Positions 5,451 through 6,610 of a stretch of 6,610 bases of DNA are shown here, one piece after another. The translations under genes and the position numbers were made by a program. The notes beneath the pieces were generated by a model. The model did no database searches. It was not told the origin of the DNA and saw only the letters and a list, made by a program, of their open reading frames with translations. Position 1 is the stretch's first letter; each line of letters starts with the position of its first letter. Source of the stretch: Endomicrobiia bacterium (GTDB lineage: Bacteria; Elusimicrobiota; Endomicrobiia; Endomicrobiales; Endomicrobiaceae); NCBI GenBank assembly GCA_009782015.1, contig WQUP01000052.1, positions 1-6,610 on the forward strand, in the 5' to 3' direction.

Positions 5451-6542
5451 CTTTTTTTATTGTTTTCAAGCTTCCGGTTGAGGTAAGCGCCTATAAAATC
5501 GTCAATCTCGCCGTCCATAACGGCCGCCACCTGCGAAGTCTCATACGCCGTGCGCATATCTTTTACAAGCTGGTACGGCATAAATACGTAAGAGCGTATC
5601 TGGCTCCCCCACTCTATCGCGCCTTTCTCGCTGTAATGTTTTTCGTATGAGGCGCGCAGCTTTTCCCTTTCAAGTTCGTAAAGTTTGGCTTTTAAAAGCC
5701 TCATAGCTGTCGCCCTGTTCTTAATTTGAGAACGGTCGTTTTGAGACTGAACTATTATACCTGTCGGAATGTGCGTCATTCTCACGGCGGAATCGGTTTT
5801 ATTTATGTGCTGTCCGCCTGCGCCGCTTGCCCTGTATGTGTCTATCCTTAAGTCTTTGTCTTCTACGACTATATCTATGTTGTCATCGATTTCAGGAATT
5901 ACATCAACGGAAGCAAAAGACGTATGCCTTCTCTTATTTGCGTCGAAAGGAGATATTCTGACAAGCCTGTGAACTCCTATTTCGGACTGCAAAAGGCCGT
6001 AAGCGTACTCTCCTTTTATTATCATGGTAAGGCTTTTTATGCCGGCCTCGTCGCCGTCAAGGCTGTCAACGACCTCCGTATCAAAGCCTTTATCTTCTGC
6101 CCATCTGGAGTACATTCTTACAAGCATCTGCGCCCAGTCGCACGATTCGGTGCCGCCGGCTCCGGCGTGTATAGACATGATCGCGTTGTTTTTGTCGTGT
6201 TCTCCGCCGAGTTTTGTTCTGGTTTCAAAAGCGGAGAGAGCCTTTTCAAGCTTTTTGCTTCCGTCTTCAACATCTTTCAAAAGCAGTTCGTCATGCTCGG
6301 ATTCGGCAAGCTCTTTCAGCTCAGCTAAATCTCTTGCCTGGCTGTCCATATCGCGCCAAATCCGGCATACGTTTTTTAATCCGTCTAACTGCGACATTAC
6401 TTTTTTGGCGTTATTTTGGTCGCTCCAGAAATCCGGGCTTGAAATTTCTATCTCGAGTTCTTTGATACTGCTCATTTTTGAGTCGATATCAAAGCGACCT
6501 CCTCAACGTCTCAATTCTTTCCTGCTGGTTTTCTAATGACAT
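5444..6542 (-). CDS. prfB: Peptide chain release factor 2, expressed by +1 programmed frameshift
   Basis: RF2 recognises UGA and UAA stop codons in the ribosome and triggers peptide release. The first frame starts at the ATG at 6542, encodes MSLENQQERIETLRRSL and stops at TGA (6489-6491). Skipping the T at 6491 continues DIDSK and joins the main frame, whose first internal Met is at 6475. The joined product is 365 residues, the same as E. coli RF2, and the restored LRRSLDIDSK matches the N-terminal helix of the family. In full-length numbering SPF (197-199) is the RF2-type tripeptide for stop-codon reading, and GGQ (242-244, in GAGGQHINKTDSAVR) is the peptidyl-hydrolysis motif. AAGGAG (6548-6553) lies 5 nt before the ATG. 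The main frame ends at TAG (5444-5446). No intron or second break is seen. Confidence 0.97.
6489..6503 (-). promoter_or_regulatory. prfB: prfB programmed +1 ribosomal frameshift site
   Basis: On the minus strand the order is AGGAGG (6503-6498), a three-base spacer TCG, the slippery CTT (6494-6492), and an in-frame TGA (6491-6489). This is the canonical autoregulatory arrangement: an internal Shine-Dalgarno pairs with 16S rRNA 3 nt before CUU, and when RF2 is scarce the pause at UGA lets the ribosome slip +1 into the RF2 frame. The base after TGA is T, whereas E. coli has C. Confidence 0.96.
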
Positions 6543-6547
6543 GACAG

Positions 6548-6553
6548 CTCCTT
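6548..6553 (-). promoter_or_regulatory. Ribosome-binding site for prfB
   Basis: AAGGAG lies 5 nt before the ATG at 6542. It supports initiation in the short leader frame rather than at the internal ATG at 6475. Confidence 0.85.
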
Positions 6554-6562
6554 TTTAATGAC

Positions 6563-6597
6563 AGAGTGGAGAGTGAAGATTGAAGAGTGGAGATGTC
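6563..6597. repeat. Heptamer short tandem repeat, about five units
   Basis: Units read AGAGTGG, AGAGTGA, AGATTGA, AGAGTGG and a degenerate AGATGTC. The 10-mer AGAGTGGAGA occurs exactly twice, at 6563-6572 and 6584-6593, 21 bp apart. The array is intergenic, immediately upstream of the prfB ribosome-binding site, and may continue past the window edge in degenerate form. No coding sense is evident. Confidence 0.65.
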
Positions 6598-6610
6598 GTG
6601 TTTCGGCTTC

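Noticed and set aside
6473..6475. ATG at 6475 as the RF2 start
   Set aside because: The upstream leader, internal Shine-Dalgarno, CTT-TGA and the restored RF2 N-terminus show that it is an internal Met.

Overview
This window comes from a bacterium, probably a diderm (Gram-negative-type) anaerobe or fermenter. It carries a bacterial release factor 2 gene and a secreted protein with a signal peptide, within a compact minus-strand gene array of moderate GC (mid-40s % by eye, not computed). I cannot name the taxon. Elusimicrobiota-like lineages crossed my mind because of the short intergenic repeats, but that is only an impression.

All supported genes are on the minus strand, so transcription runs from high to low coordinates. 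At the right end (6542-5444) is prfB, peptide chain release factor 2. It has an intact +1 programmed frameshift site (AGGAGG, CTT, TGA) that restores the full 365-residue protein. An ORF caller would start it 22 codons late, at 6475. Both sides of prfB carry short tandem repeats: a 7-bp repeat upstream (6563-6597), and an 8-bp repeat in both orientations downstream (5366-5397 and 5427-5450), which overlaps the prfB stop codon.

After a 223-bp intergenic region with two inverted-repeat structures (5221-5443), a seven-gene run fills the rest of the window with gaps of at most 34 bp and several overlaps. The order is a FabG-type ketoreductase (5220-4483), a CrtI/retinol-saturase-like FAD oxidoreductase (4448-3006), a FabF-type ketosynthase (3028-1793), an acyl carrier protein (1796-1536), a PlsC-type acyltransferase (1532-807), a small secreted protein (772-383), and the start of a hotdog-fold FabZ/ApeP-like dehydratase that runs off the left edge (375-1).

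Together these encode carrier protein, condensation, ketoreduction and dehydration, but no enoyl reductase is visible. This is what a type II fatty-acid-synthase-like pathway for a polyene (aryl-polyene-like) or otherwise unsaturated acyl chain would need. The acyltransferase could place the chain on a membrane glycerolipid, and the FAD oxidoreductase could alter its double bonds. The operon looks like specialised lipid or pigment biosynthesis rather than the housekeeping fatty-acid operon. Its product cannot be read from this window, and the rest of the cluster probably continues past the left edge.
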